Assembly: GCA_017629395.1 (NCBI GenBank)
Contig: JAGBXH010000331.1
Location: forward strand, 1 to 9,216
DNA: 9,216 nt
DNA from: Clostridia bacterium
GTDB lineage: Bacteria; Bacillota; Clostridia; Oscillospirales; CAG-272
Direction: 5' to 3'
This document shows positions 1-6,486 of the stretch, piece after piece. Below the pieces are notes generated by a model, which was not told where the DNA came from, did not search any database, and saw only the letters and a list, made by a program, of their open reading frames with translations. Position numbers and translations under genes: made by a program. Positions within the stretch are counted from its first letter, which is position 1; every line of letters starts with the position of its first letter.

Positions 1-431
1 TCGCCAATCTCAATTTCCTCGGTGGCAACCGTGTCGTTTTCGTTGATGATAGGCAGCACAGAGAGCTCCAAAAGGCGGCTCATGGTGTTTTCGAAGTTTT
101 GGTGGCGGTCGTCGTGGCGCAAATCGTCTGCCGTCAGCAGAATCTGCGCAACCGTGTGATTGTATTCGGAGAACAGCTTGTCGTAGGTGTACATCAGCTC
201 GCATTGTCCCACGGCAGCTGCCGCCTGCTTGCCTGCCACGTCACGCGGACGGGAGGGAAGCCCCAGCTTGCCCACACCCATGCCGATTGCACCGGACGAT
301 ACGAGAATGATCTCGTGTCCCGCGTTTTTGAGGTCGGAGAGGTTTTTGCAAAGCTGCTCAATTCTCTTGATATTGAGTCTGCCCGTGGCATGCGCCAGCG
401 TGGAAGTGCCGATTTTGACTACGATTTTCAT
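1..431 (-). CDS. proB: Glutamate 5-kinase (N-terminal part, runs off the window)
   Basis: This enzyme phosphorylates L-glutamate with ATP to gamma-glutamyl phosphate, the first step of cytoplasmic proline synthesis. I read 143 complete codons; the C-terminal part lies beyond base 1. Family motifs of the amino-acid kinase fold are visible. They are the N-terminal phosphate-binding strand VVKIGTSTL (residues 4-12), LVSSGAIGMG (43-52), KQAAAAVGQ (68-76), LLTADDL (98-104) and PIINENDTV (127-135), which carries the substrate-binding Asn/Asp residues. The ATG at 431-429 has an ideal AAAGGAGG site upstream (441-448) and lies about 45 bases downstream of its own -10 box. Whether a C-terminal PUA domain is present, or whether proA follows, cannot be seen. 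It is transcribed separately from the deacetylase, because a terminator lies between them. The identification is secure. Confidence 0.95.
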   Translation of the reverse strand, partial: MKIVVKIGTSTLAHATGRLNIKRIEQLCKNLSDLKNAGHEIILVSSGAIGMGVGKLGLPSRPRDVAGKQAAAAVGQCELMYTYDKLFSEYNHTVAQILLTADDLRHDDRHQNFENTMSRLLELSVLPIINENDTVATEEIEIG

Positions 432-476
432 GTATACGTCCTCCTTTTGAGGTCGAAGATTTTATCTGATTAAATT

Positions 477-505
477 ATTATACCATATTTATGTGCCCTC
501 TGCAA
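477..505 (-). promoter_or_regulatory. SigA-type promoter of proB
   Basis: On the minus strand a TTGCAG -35 (500-505) is followed by a 17-base spacer and a perfect TATAAT -10 (477-482). TGG directly precedes the -10, giving an extended -10. The expected transcription start near 470 leaves a leader of about 40 bases before the proB ATG, with no obvious structure in it. The -35 matches consensus at only 3 of 6 positions, which the extended -10 may compensate for. Confidence 0.75.
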
Positions 506-557
506 GAGCAAGCGGCAAAAAATGCATGCCAATTGCGTTTTTTCTGTGCACTTGCGT

Positions 558-589
558 CAAAAAACGGAGGCTGATTGCGCAGCCTCCGT
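558..589 (-). terminator. Intrinsic terminator after the deacetylase gene
   Basis: A perfect 10-bp inverted repeat (ACGGAGGCTG at 564-573 and CAGCCTCCGT at 580-589) encloses a 6-base loop. Read on the minus strand, it is followed immediately by a run of six T. It begins 9 bases after the deacetylase stop codon. As no terminator is seen after aroQ, this probably ends both the deacetylase transcript and any read-through from the aro operon, and insulates proB. Confidence 0.93.
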
Positions 590-597
590 CATTGTTT

Positions 598-1566
598 TTA
601 TTCCGCCTCTTTCCAAGAGGGGATCTGATCCTTGTAGATCTTATAGAACTGGGTGTTGGTGACAAGGTAGACGTCCTCTGCCTCGCTCATCATCTTGACC
701 AGCTGCTCAAAGGTTTCGTAGCCTGCACCGTTGTTGAGGTCAAACTCGTAGCTGTGACCCCATACGTAGAACAGCATATCCTCGGTGCACTCTGCATCGA
801 TAAACTGCTGCGCAAGCGTCAGGCATTGGGGATCGATTGCCGAGCAGGTGGGCATCCACTTCATGAAATACTCGGGCAGCTCGAAATTGTAGGTCGAGGT
901 CGTGCCGCGCGCAAATCGGATGTCGGTGTTTTTCAGTACCAGCTCAATGGTTGTGTCGGTGTATTCGGTGTCACCGCCCGGCCAAGCCATGCCCACGGGA
1001 CGAACGCCGGTAAGCTTTTCAATGTTGTCAGCGTCCTTGCCAACCTCTTTCTTGATCTGGCTTGCACGCTTGTCATAATTCTTGAGCGAGGGGTGGTTCA
1101 TGGTGTGCACCAGTACCTCGTAGCCGTCGTAAATGCCGGTTTTGAGCTCTTCCTCAGTAAAGCGCTGGTGAGGAATGGTGGGGTCGCCGATCGCGGGGCC
1201 AACCCATTCCCAGTTTGCGCCGTAAAGACCTGTGTTGATATTAAAGGAAACGCAGGTGACGTTATATTTTTTGAGAATCTCAATCACCTTAAGGTCCTGC
1301 GTAATGCCGTCGTCAAGGCTGAGAGTAAAGAACTTCTTGGGCTTTCCGTCGTTGGGCACGATAGTTTCCTCCTCGGTTGCAATTTCGGTGATCTCCTCTG
1401 TTGTCGGAGCTTCGGTTTCTTGCTCAGTAGGCTGCTCGGTCTCTTGCGCGGTGGTGGTCTCAGTTTCGGGATCGGTTTCCACGGGCTGGTTGCCGTTGTC
1501 GCAAGCTGCCAGCAGGGTAGTGGAGCACAAAAACAGGGCAAGCAGGATCTTGGCGATATGTTTCAC
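598..1566 (-). CDS. Polysaccharide deacetylase (NodB domain) lipoprotein
   Basis: A predicted surface lipoprotein that would remove acetyl groups from a cell-wall or extracellular glycan (carbohydrate esterase 4 type); the actual substrate is not evident. Counting from the GTG, residues 1-22 are a lipoprotein signal (basic start, hydrophobic core, lipobox LLAAC with Cys22). Residues 23-75 are a disordered linker made mostly of Thr and Glu, as in cell-wall-spanning tethers. The NodB domain follows with FTLSLDDG (Asp85/Asp86), HTMNHP (metal ligands His154 and His158), RPVGMAWPGG (from about 189, variant of the usual RxPYG motif) and WGHSYEFD (His271). I prefer GTG at 1566-1564 over an ATG at 1581. 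GGAGG (1575-1579) sits 8 bases before the GTG but overlaps the region just after the ATG, and the ATG would have almost no leader. It has its own promoter and may also be the tail of the aro operon. Confidence 0.9.
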   Translation of the reverse strand: MKHIAKILLALFLCSTTLLAACDNGNQPVETDPETETTTAQETEQPTEQETEAPTTEEITEIATEEETIVPNDGKPKKFFTLSLDDGITQDLKVIEILKKYNVTCVSFNINTGLYGANWEWVGPAIGDPTIPHQRFTEEELKTGIYDGYEVLVHTMNHPSLKNYDKRASQIKKEVGKDADNIEKLTGVRPVGMAWPGGDTEYTDTTIELVLKNTDIRFARGTTSTYNFELPEYFMKWMPTCSAIDPQCLTLAQQFIDAECTEDMLFYVWGHSYEFDLNNGAGYETFEQLVKMMSEAEDVYLVTNTQFYKIYKDQIPSWKEAE

Positions 1567-1595
1567 AATCGTATCCTCCATTCAGTATTGTCACT

Positions 1596-1624
1596 ATTAT
1601 AGCAAATTCCGCACGATTTGTCAA
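1596..1624 (-). promoter_or_regulatory. Consensus SigA-type promoter of the deacetylase gene
   Basis: On the minus strand there is a perfect TTGACA -35 (1619-1624), a 17-base spacer ending in TGC (extended -10), and a perfect TATAAT -10 (1596-1601). The -35 overlaps the aroQ stop codon. The predicted start near 1589 gives a leader of about 22 bases containing the GGAGG site that serves the GTG start. This is the strongest promoter-like sequence in the window and suggests expression independent of the aro operon. Confidence 0.88.
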
Positions 1625-2061
1625 GATTTTGCGCGAATATAAGTGGCAAGATCGGAAATCGCCTTGCTGTAGCTGTCAAAGCCAAGCCCCTTGACGCGCA
1701 GGGTGCACACGGGGGTGACGAAGGAAATGCGGCGAAATTCCTCGCGCGCATCCACGTCCGAAAGATGCACCTCAGCGGTAGGGATATCCACGGCTACTAT
1801 GGCGTCTGCAATGGCGACGCTTGTGTGGGTGTAAGCGGCGGGGTTGATGACAATGCCGTCGTATTTGTCAATCGCGTCCTGAATAGCGTCTACGATCACG
1901 CCCTCGTGATTGGTCTGCATGATGTCGATCTCAATGCCTTCTGCAGCAGCGGCAGCCTTTATGTGCGCACAAAGCGCGGCGTAATCGCGATTGCCGTAAA
2001 TATCGGGCTCGCGACGCCCAAGCAGATTGAGATTGGGTCCGTTAATCACCAATAATTTCAT
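1621..2061 (-). CDS. aroQ: 3-dehydroquinate dehydratase, type II
   Basis: Catalyses dehydration of 3-dehydroquinate to 3-dehydroshikimate, the third shikimate-pathway step; type II enzymes form dodecamers in the cytoplasm. The product is 146 residues, normal for the family (about 140-150). Visible motifs are NGPNLNLLGRREPDIYG (7-23, with the catalytic Tyr22), QTNHEG (49-54), INPAAYTHTS (72-81) and EVHLS (97-101, with the general-acid His99). The C-terminal GFDSY segment is also present. The ATG at 2061-2059 lies inside the end of aroEK, overlapping it by 20 bases in another frame. An AAAGGAG site (2069-2075) lies 7 bases upstream, within aroK codons, so translation is probably coupled. It is the last aro gene of the operon, and the deacetylase promoter begins inside its stop codon. 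Confidence 0.96.
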   Translation of the reverse strand: MKLLVINGPNLNLLGRREPDIYGNRDYAALCAHIKAAAAAEGIEIDIMQTNHEGVIVDAIQDAIDKYDGIVINPAAYTHTSVAIADAIVAVDIPTAEVHLSDVDAREEFRRISFVTPVCTLRVKGLGFDSYSKAISDLATYIRAKS

Positions 2062-3286
2062 AGTGTAGCTCCTTTGCAATGCGTGCGGCAACCTCTTCGG
2101 GCGTGCCGTCGTTGGGAATTTGCATATCCGAGAAAACGCGGTAGAGCGGCTCGCGCATGCGGTACATCTCTGCAAGCGTATCCTTGTGCGAGAGCGGTCT
2201 GCCCTCGGTGGGCAGCTCCTCCAAGGAACGCTGCAGCCATACGATCCTGCCGTTTTGCTCCAGCGGATATTGGTTTTCCTGCCTTGTAACAGCCCCGCCG
2301 CCCGTGGCAATGATTTGCCCGTGCTCCGCACCCACGCGGCAGATGATCTCGTGCTCCAGCCGACGGAAGGCGTCTTCACCCTCGGCGGCAAAGATCTCGG
2401 GAATGGCTTTACCCGCGCTGCGCTCGATTTTTGCATCGATATCCACAAATTTCTTGCCTGTCAAGCGCGCAAGCGCCTTGCCTATGGTGGTTTTGCCGCA
2501 GCCGGGCATGCCGATGAGTACAACGTTCTCGTTTTTCTGCGACAGGGCGCGCACAATCTGCTCAATTTTCTGCTTGCTGACGCTTTGCCCTGTAAAGTGC
2601 TCGTGTCCGCGTGCCGCCTGCGCGACAAGCATGGACGCACCGTTGACGGCAGGGATACGCAGATCCTTTGCAGCGGCAAGCAGCCGGGTGCGCGCGGGGT
2701 TATAGATCATATCCACCACACCGCAAAGGTGGGGGAATCTGATCAGCCAAACGGGTGCAGCGCCCGACTGTGGGTACATACCCACGGGCGTGCAATTGAT
2801 GACGATCTCGGTGTCGGCACACCTTTCGTATACGTTTTGATAGTTGATCTCTCCCGTGCGGGAAACGATCGTGACCGAGGCAGCACCTGCGTCGCACGCA
2901 TATGCCGCAGCGGTCTTGGACGCACCGCCCGAGCCAAGGATCAGCACGCGCTTACCGCCAAGTGCAATGCCTGCCGATTCCAGCGTATAGGAAAAGCCGA
3001 AATAATCGGTGTTATCGCCAAGCAAGGTGCCGTCAGAGCGGCGCACGATGGTGTTGACCGCACCGAGCTTTTGCGCGGTGTCGGTCAGCTCGTCAAGGTA
3101 GGGAATGACCGTTTTTTTATAAGGAATTGTCACGTTGAGTCCGTCATAGTCACCGTGCTTGATAAAATGCTCCACCTCGTCGGGTGCAAGCTCCTTGAGC
3201 GTGTAATTGGGGTTACCAAACATCGCGTGCACGGCAGGGGAGTGGGAATGCGAGAGGTGCTCGCCGATCAGATAGAATTTGGCCAT
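2042..3286 (-). CDS. aroE/aroK: Bifunctional shikimate dehydrogenase / shikimate kinase (AroE-AroK fusion)
   Basis: One 414-residue polypeptide carries two pathway steps: NADPH-dependent reduction of 3-dehydroshikimate to shikimate, then ATP-dependent phosphorylation to shikimate 3-phosphate. The AroE part (about 1-250) shows SHSHSP (12-17), NVTIPYK (51-57, catalytic Lys57), GAVNT (75-79), GDNTD (90-94, catalytic Asp94), the nucleotide-binding GSGGAS (118-123) and NCTPVGM (164-170). It is the compact clostridial form. The AroK part (about 253-414) shows the Walker A motif GMPGCGKT (259-266), DID (282-284), FRRLE (307-311), the shikimate-binding GGG (329-331) and the lid sequence GRPL (362-365). 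The linker is only a few residues (around 249-253). There is no stop or frameshift at the junction, so this is a true fusion. The ATG lies 4 bases after the upstream gene's TGA with no clear ribosome-binding site, suggesting reinitiation by terminating ribosomes. Confidence 0.95.
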   Translation of the reverse strand: MAKFYLIGEHLSHSHSPAVHAMFGNPNYTLKELAPDEVEHFIKHGDYDGLNVTIPYKKTVIPYLDELTDTAQKLGAVNTIVRRSDGTLLGDNTDYFGFSYTLESAGIALGGKRVLILGSGGASKTAAAYACDAGAASVTIVSRTGEINYQNVYERCADTEIVINCTPVGMYPQSGAAPVWLIRFPHLCGVVDMIYNPARTRLLAAAKDLRIPAVNGASMLVAQAARGHEHFTGQSVSKQKIEQIVRALSQKNENVVLIGMPGCGKTTIGKALARLTGKKFVDIDAKIERSAGKAIPEIFAAEGEDAFRRLEHEIICRVGAEHGQIIATGGGAVTRQENQYPLEQNGRIVWLQRSLEELPTEGRPLSHKDTLAEMYRMREPLYRVFSDMQIPNDGTPEEVAARIAKELHYEIIGD

Positions 3287-3290
3287 AGCG

Positions 3291-4112
3291 TCAAAGAGCC
3301 ATCAGCGCATTGATCTGCGCATAGGGGAATTGTTCGCCAAGCAAATGCTCGATCTGCTTGACGGCACAGGCGAATTTGACGTCTATATCGTTTGCGGTGC
3401 GGTCAAAGATGCAATCACCGCATTGTGCGTAGTCAAGGTCACCGTCTTTCTTGCCGATGAAGCGTTGGCGGTTGTAAAGGATCTTACAGATGGATGTGCG
3501 CATACTGCCCTCGTTTGTCGAAACAGTGGCAACGTAGGCAGGCGCACCGTTGGCATACAGGCAGCACTTTCGCAGCTTGCCGTCCGAGCAGTAGCCCACA
3601 AACGCGTCACAAAGGGCTGTAAGTGAGGCGACGTTCAGCTTGATGGCATCTTCTCCTACGTGCTCGTCTGCATCCTCTTGCTCTGCATAGGTGTTGCCAA
3701 AGCGCAAGATAAAGTCGTCGCCGTCTGCCTCTAAAAGAAGATCGGGCGAGGGAATGGCGTATTTGCGGCGCAGCGCGTTGCAGGCATCGGTATAGGCTAA
3801 GTCCGAAAGCTCGTAGGGCGTGATCGCTTCCTCTGTCTGTTCGGCGCACAAGAGTGCACTCATGCGAGCGTCTGCGCGCGATCTGCTTTCCAAGAATTTT
3901 TTATTGTTTTTGAAGAATGCCGCGCCCTTTTCGGTCAGCGCATATCCCTCAATGTAGCCTCCCGCGCACAGCTTGCCCAAAGAGAACGCCAGCGCGTCCT
4001 TGGGCAGCGGATAGGGCAGGGCGGCAGAGGCCGCCTCCAGCAGTGCGTCAAGTGCAACCTTTTTGTCGCGGATAGCGGTTAAAACCAAATAATCGGTGGG
4101 TAAGTAATACAT
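3291..4112 (-). CDS. Uncharacterised protein in the aro operon, winged-helix-like N terminus
   Basis: I do not recognise this 273-residue protein. Residues about 5-72 look like a winged-helix fold: helices around LVLTAIRDKK and KDALAFSLGKLCAGGYIE, then a YALTEKGAAFF wing-like segment as in MarR/PadR-type domains. The remaining roughly 200 residues are a mixed alpha/beta region with no motif I can name; a QCGDC pair occurs near the C terminus. There is no signal peptide or membrane segment, so it is probably cytoplasmic. The start at 4112-4110 is chosen because AAAGGAG (4119-4125) sits 6 bases upstream; a more distal ATG at 4133 lacks such a site. It lies 10 bases after aroC and 4 bases before aroEK, so it is firmly in the operon. 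A regulatory role in aromatic synthesis is only a guess from fold and position. Confidence 0.85.
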   Translation of the reverse strand: MYYLPTDYLVLTAIRDKKVALDALLEAASAALPYPLPKDALAFSLGKLCAGGYIEGYALTEKGAAFFKNNKKFLESRSRADARMSALLCAEQTEEAITPYELSDLAYTDACNALRRKYAIPSPDLLLEADGDDFILRFGNTYAEQEDADEHVGEDAIKLNVASLTALCDAFVGYCSDGKLRKCCLYANGAPAYVATVSTNEGSMRTSICKILYNRQRFIGKKDGDLDYAQCGDCIFDRTANDIDVKFACAVKQIEHLLGEQFPYAQINALMAL

Positions 4113-4122
4113 AAAAGCTCCT

Positions 4123-5199
4123 TTACAGGTCAAGTAAAAGATCGGTCACGGCAAGTGCGGCAGTCGCCTCGACCACAGGTACGGCACGGGGCACGATGCA
4201 GGGGTCGTGCCTGCCGCTGATTTGCAGCGCGGTGTTTTCCATGCGCGAGAAGCTGATGCTTCGCTGCTTCCCCGCGATCGAGGGCGTGGGCTTGATGGTC
4301 ACCTTGAACACAATGGGCATACCAAAGGTCATGCCGCCCAAGACTCCGCCTGCGTTGTTGGTTTCGGTGTAAATGTGCGTGCCGTCTGTGAAAATGGCAT
4401 CGTTGTTCTGCGAGCCGCGCATCCGGGCAACGTCAAAGCCCGCACCAAAGGAAATGCCCTTGACGGCGGGAATGCTCCAAACTGCTTGCGAAATGACGCT
4501 CTCCACAGAGCAAAACATGTGCTCGCCAAGTCCTGCGGGCGCACCCGTGATCTTGCATTCGATCATGCCGCCCAGCGAGTCGCCCTCGGCATGCGCCTTG
4601 GCAATCTCAGTTTGCATACGCTCTGACGCTGCTTGGTCATAGGTGGGAAAATCCTCTCCCGAAAATACGGGAATTTCATTGTTGACAGGATCAAGCGGCA
4701 CATCGGACACACCGCCAATTGAGAGCGCATGAGCACCGATGTGAATGTCCTTGGTTGCTAAATATTGCAAGCAAATGCCGCCTGCAAGGCAGGTCAGAGC
4801 TGTCAGCCGCCCCGAAAAGTGTCCGCCGCCGCGCAGATCCACGTCCTTGCCGTATTTCAGGTAGGCGGCAAGGTCTGCGTGCCCGGGGCGCGGGATATCA
4901 CTGTCATAGTCTGACGGGCGGGCGTTGGTGTTACGGATACGTGCGAAAATTGGCGTACCGTCTGTATAAAGCATACCGTCACGTTCGCTCAAGCCGCCGA
5001 GAAATTCGGGCACGTCCGCCTCGCGGCGCGGGCACGACCAAGCGTTTTGCCCCGGTGCGCGGCGCGAGGTAAAGGCGCGCAGCTGCGCGGGATCAATGGC
5101 AAGCCCTGCAGGCAGACCCGAGAGAGTCATGGTGATCTCGGGATCGTGCGAGCCGCCGCAAATATCTAATCTGAGATTGTTGCCAAACGGATAGGGCAT
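4123..5199 (-). CDS. aroC: Chorismate synthase
   Basis: Converts 5-enolpyruvylshikimate 3-phosphate to chorismate, the last shared step before the aromatic amino acids; the enzyme needs reduced FMN. The product is 358 residues, normal length. Family features seen are GLPAGL (28-33), RRAPGQ (46-51), RPGHAD (104-109) with the invariant His107, GGGHFSGR (124-131), GDSLGG, the VKGISFGAGF and GSQNND region, KPTPSI, and the C-terminal GRHDPC (329-334). The N-terminal signature, usually GESHG, reads GGSHD here (15-19) but keeps the catalytic His18. The ATG at 5199-5197 is preceded by AAAGGAG (5206-5212), which overlaps the aroA stop codon; the gap to aroA is 11 bases. No second copy or frameshift is seen. 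The identification is secure. Confidence 0.95.
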   Translation of the reverse strand: MPYPFGNNLRLDICGGSHDPEITMTLSGLPAGLAIDPAQLRAFTSRRAPGQNAWSCPRREADVPEFLGGLSERDGMLYTDGTPIFARIRNTNARPSDYDSDIPRPGHADLAAYLKYGKDVDLRGGGHFSGRLTALTCLAGGICLQYLATKDIHIGAHALSIGGVSDVPLDPVNNEIPVFSGEDFPTYDQAASERMQTEIAKAHAEGDSLGGMIECKITGAPAGLGEHMFCSVESVISQAVWSIPAVKGISFGAGFDVARMRGSQNNDAIFTDGTHIYTETNNAGGVLGGMTFGMPIVFKVTIKPTPSIAGKQRSISFSRMENTALQISGRHDPCIVPRAVPVVEATAALAVTDLLLDL

Positions 5200-5210
5200 A
5201 TACTTCTCCT

Positions 5211-6482
5211 TTACAAAATAACGGAATCGGGCGTACAAAGGGCGGATAATTGCTCCCAAAAGGCGGGGTAGGATTTGTTGACTGCTTGCGCGCCGTCGAT
5301 CGTGACGGGACGGGTGCAGCCAAGCGATGCAACCGCCGCTGTCATGGCAATGCGGTGGTCGCCGTATGCGTTGAGCGTGCCGCCCGAAAGCGCGGGCTTG
5401 CCTACAATGATCAAGCCGTCCTCTGTTTGGGTGATATTTGCACCAAGCGTGCGCAGCAGCTCGGTTACAGCGGCAAGGCGATCGGATTCCTTGTAGCGCA
5501 AGCGAGAGGCACCGTAAATGTGCGTCTTCCCCTGCGCAAGAGCGGCTGTTGCTGCCAGAACGGGAACGAGATCGGGAATATCGGTTGCGTCAATTTCCAC
5601 ACCGCGCAAGGGTGCGGGGGACACCGTGACCTGACCTGTGCCGATCTGCACGTCCGCACCCATTTGCATAAGGATGGAGAGGATCGCGCAATCTCCCTGC
5701 GCGGATTGAGGATCAATGCCCATGATCGTGATCGGGTGCTTTCCCACAGCACCCATGCAGGCAAAGGCGGCAGCGCCCGACCAGTCACCGCTGATGCAGC
5801 ACGTGCCGGGGGAGATATAGCGGCTGTGCGCGGGCAGGGTCAGCACGCTGTCCTGCTCGGTTACATGAATGCCGAATGAGGCAAGTGTACAGCGCGTCAT
5901 ATCGATATAGGGACGGGATTCCACCCGCCCAAGCAGGTGAATATGGCAATCGTTTGGTAAGGCAAGCAAGGGAAGCGCGAGCAAAAGTCCGCTTACAAAT
6001 TGTGAGGAAATATGAGCGGCAATGGCAAAATCGCTGCCGCTGAGCTTGCCGGAAATTTCCAGAGCACCGTCCGAAATTTCCGTGATGGATACGCCGTTTT
6101 GCTCCAAAAGCTCGCGCAAGGGCGAGAGGGGACGCAAAGGGAGTCTGCCGCGGCGCGCAATATGCGCCCTTGTACCAAGCGCGGCGATCACGGGCAGCAA
6201 AAAGCGCAGGGTGGAGCCCGATTCGCGCACGTCCATTTTCACAAACGCGGGCGCTTGCGTTATAGGTGTGACACACAGGCAATGCCCTTGACGCTTAATA
6301 TCTGCACCGAGTGCGCAAAGGCAATCGATCGTTGCGTCAATGTCGTCGTTGGTCGCAGCGCACGTAATGTTTGTGGGTAGGTCTGCAAGCGCAGCGCAGA
6401 TCAGGGCGCGGTGCGCCTCGGATTTGGAGGGAGGGGCACACAGCGTGCCTTGCGGTGCAGGGGTGAGAAGCGTGACCTTCAT
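5211..6482 (-). CDS. aroA: 3-phosphoshikimate 1-carboxyvinyltransferase (EPSP synthase)
   Basis: Transfers the enolpyruvyl group of phosphoenolpyruvate to shikimate 3-phosphate. The product is 423 residues against about 427 in E. coli. Active-site motifs in order are PPSKSEAHR (17-25, Lys20/Ser21/Arg25), ESGSTLRF (87-94), PLRPL (115-119), SSQFVSG (159-165), DIPDLVP with Asp304, YKESDR (330-335, Glu332) and YGDHRIAM (373-380). The position matching E. coli Gly96 is still glycine (Gly89). The ATG at 6482-6480 lies 4 bases after the aroB stop. The sequence GAGG (6490-6493), inside the last aroB codons, is placed 7 bases upstream, so translation is likely coupled. An in-frame TTG at 6500 is possible but less likely. 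Confidence 0.96.
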   Translation of the reverse strand: MKVTLLTPAPQGTLCAPPSKSEAHRALICAALADLPTNITCAATNDDIDATIDCLCALGADIKRQGHCLCVTPITQAPAFVKMDVRESGSTLRFLLPVIAALGTRAHIARRGRLPLRPLSPLRELLEQNGVSITEISDGALEISGKLSGSDFAIAAHISSQFVSGLLLALPLLALPNDCHIHLLGRVESRPYIDMTRCTLASFGIHVTEQDSVLTLPAHSRYISPGTCCISGDWSGAAAFACMGAVGKHPITIMGIDPQSAQGDCAILSILMQMGADVQIGTGQVTVSPAPLRGVEIDATDIPDLVPVLAATAALAQGKTHIYGASRLRYKESDRLAAVTELLRTLGANITQTEDGLIIVGKPALSGGTLNAYGDHRIAMTAAVASLGCTRPVTIDGAQAVNKSYPAFWEQLSALCTPDSVIL

Positions 6483-6486
6483 GCGC

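Noticed and set aside
517..543. A-T rich hairpin (AAAAAATGC / GCGTTTTTT) between the deacetylase terminator and the proB promoter
   Set aside because: It pairs well only on the plus strand, where no gene ends. On the minus strand it has a C-A mismatch and only two G-C pairs, and a much better terminator lies just upstream of it.
493..1602. Long plus-strand open frame opposite the deacetylase
   Set aside because: It crosses the terminator and reads antisense to a protein with clear NodB motifs and a lipobox; no support for a real gene.
2062..2448. N-terminal extension of AroQ into the aroK region
   Set aside because: The frame is open upstream, but the translated residues are low-quality Arg/Ser/Ala sequence. 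The AroQ family starts at MKLLVINGPN, and a strong ribosome-binding site sits just before that ATG.
2120..3313. Long plus-strand open frame of nearly 400 codons opposite aroEK
   Set aside because: The minus strand encodes unmistakable AroE and AroK motifs. The plus frame is a codon-bias shadow with no ribosome-binding site or recognisable motif.
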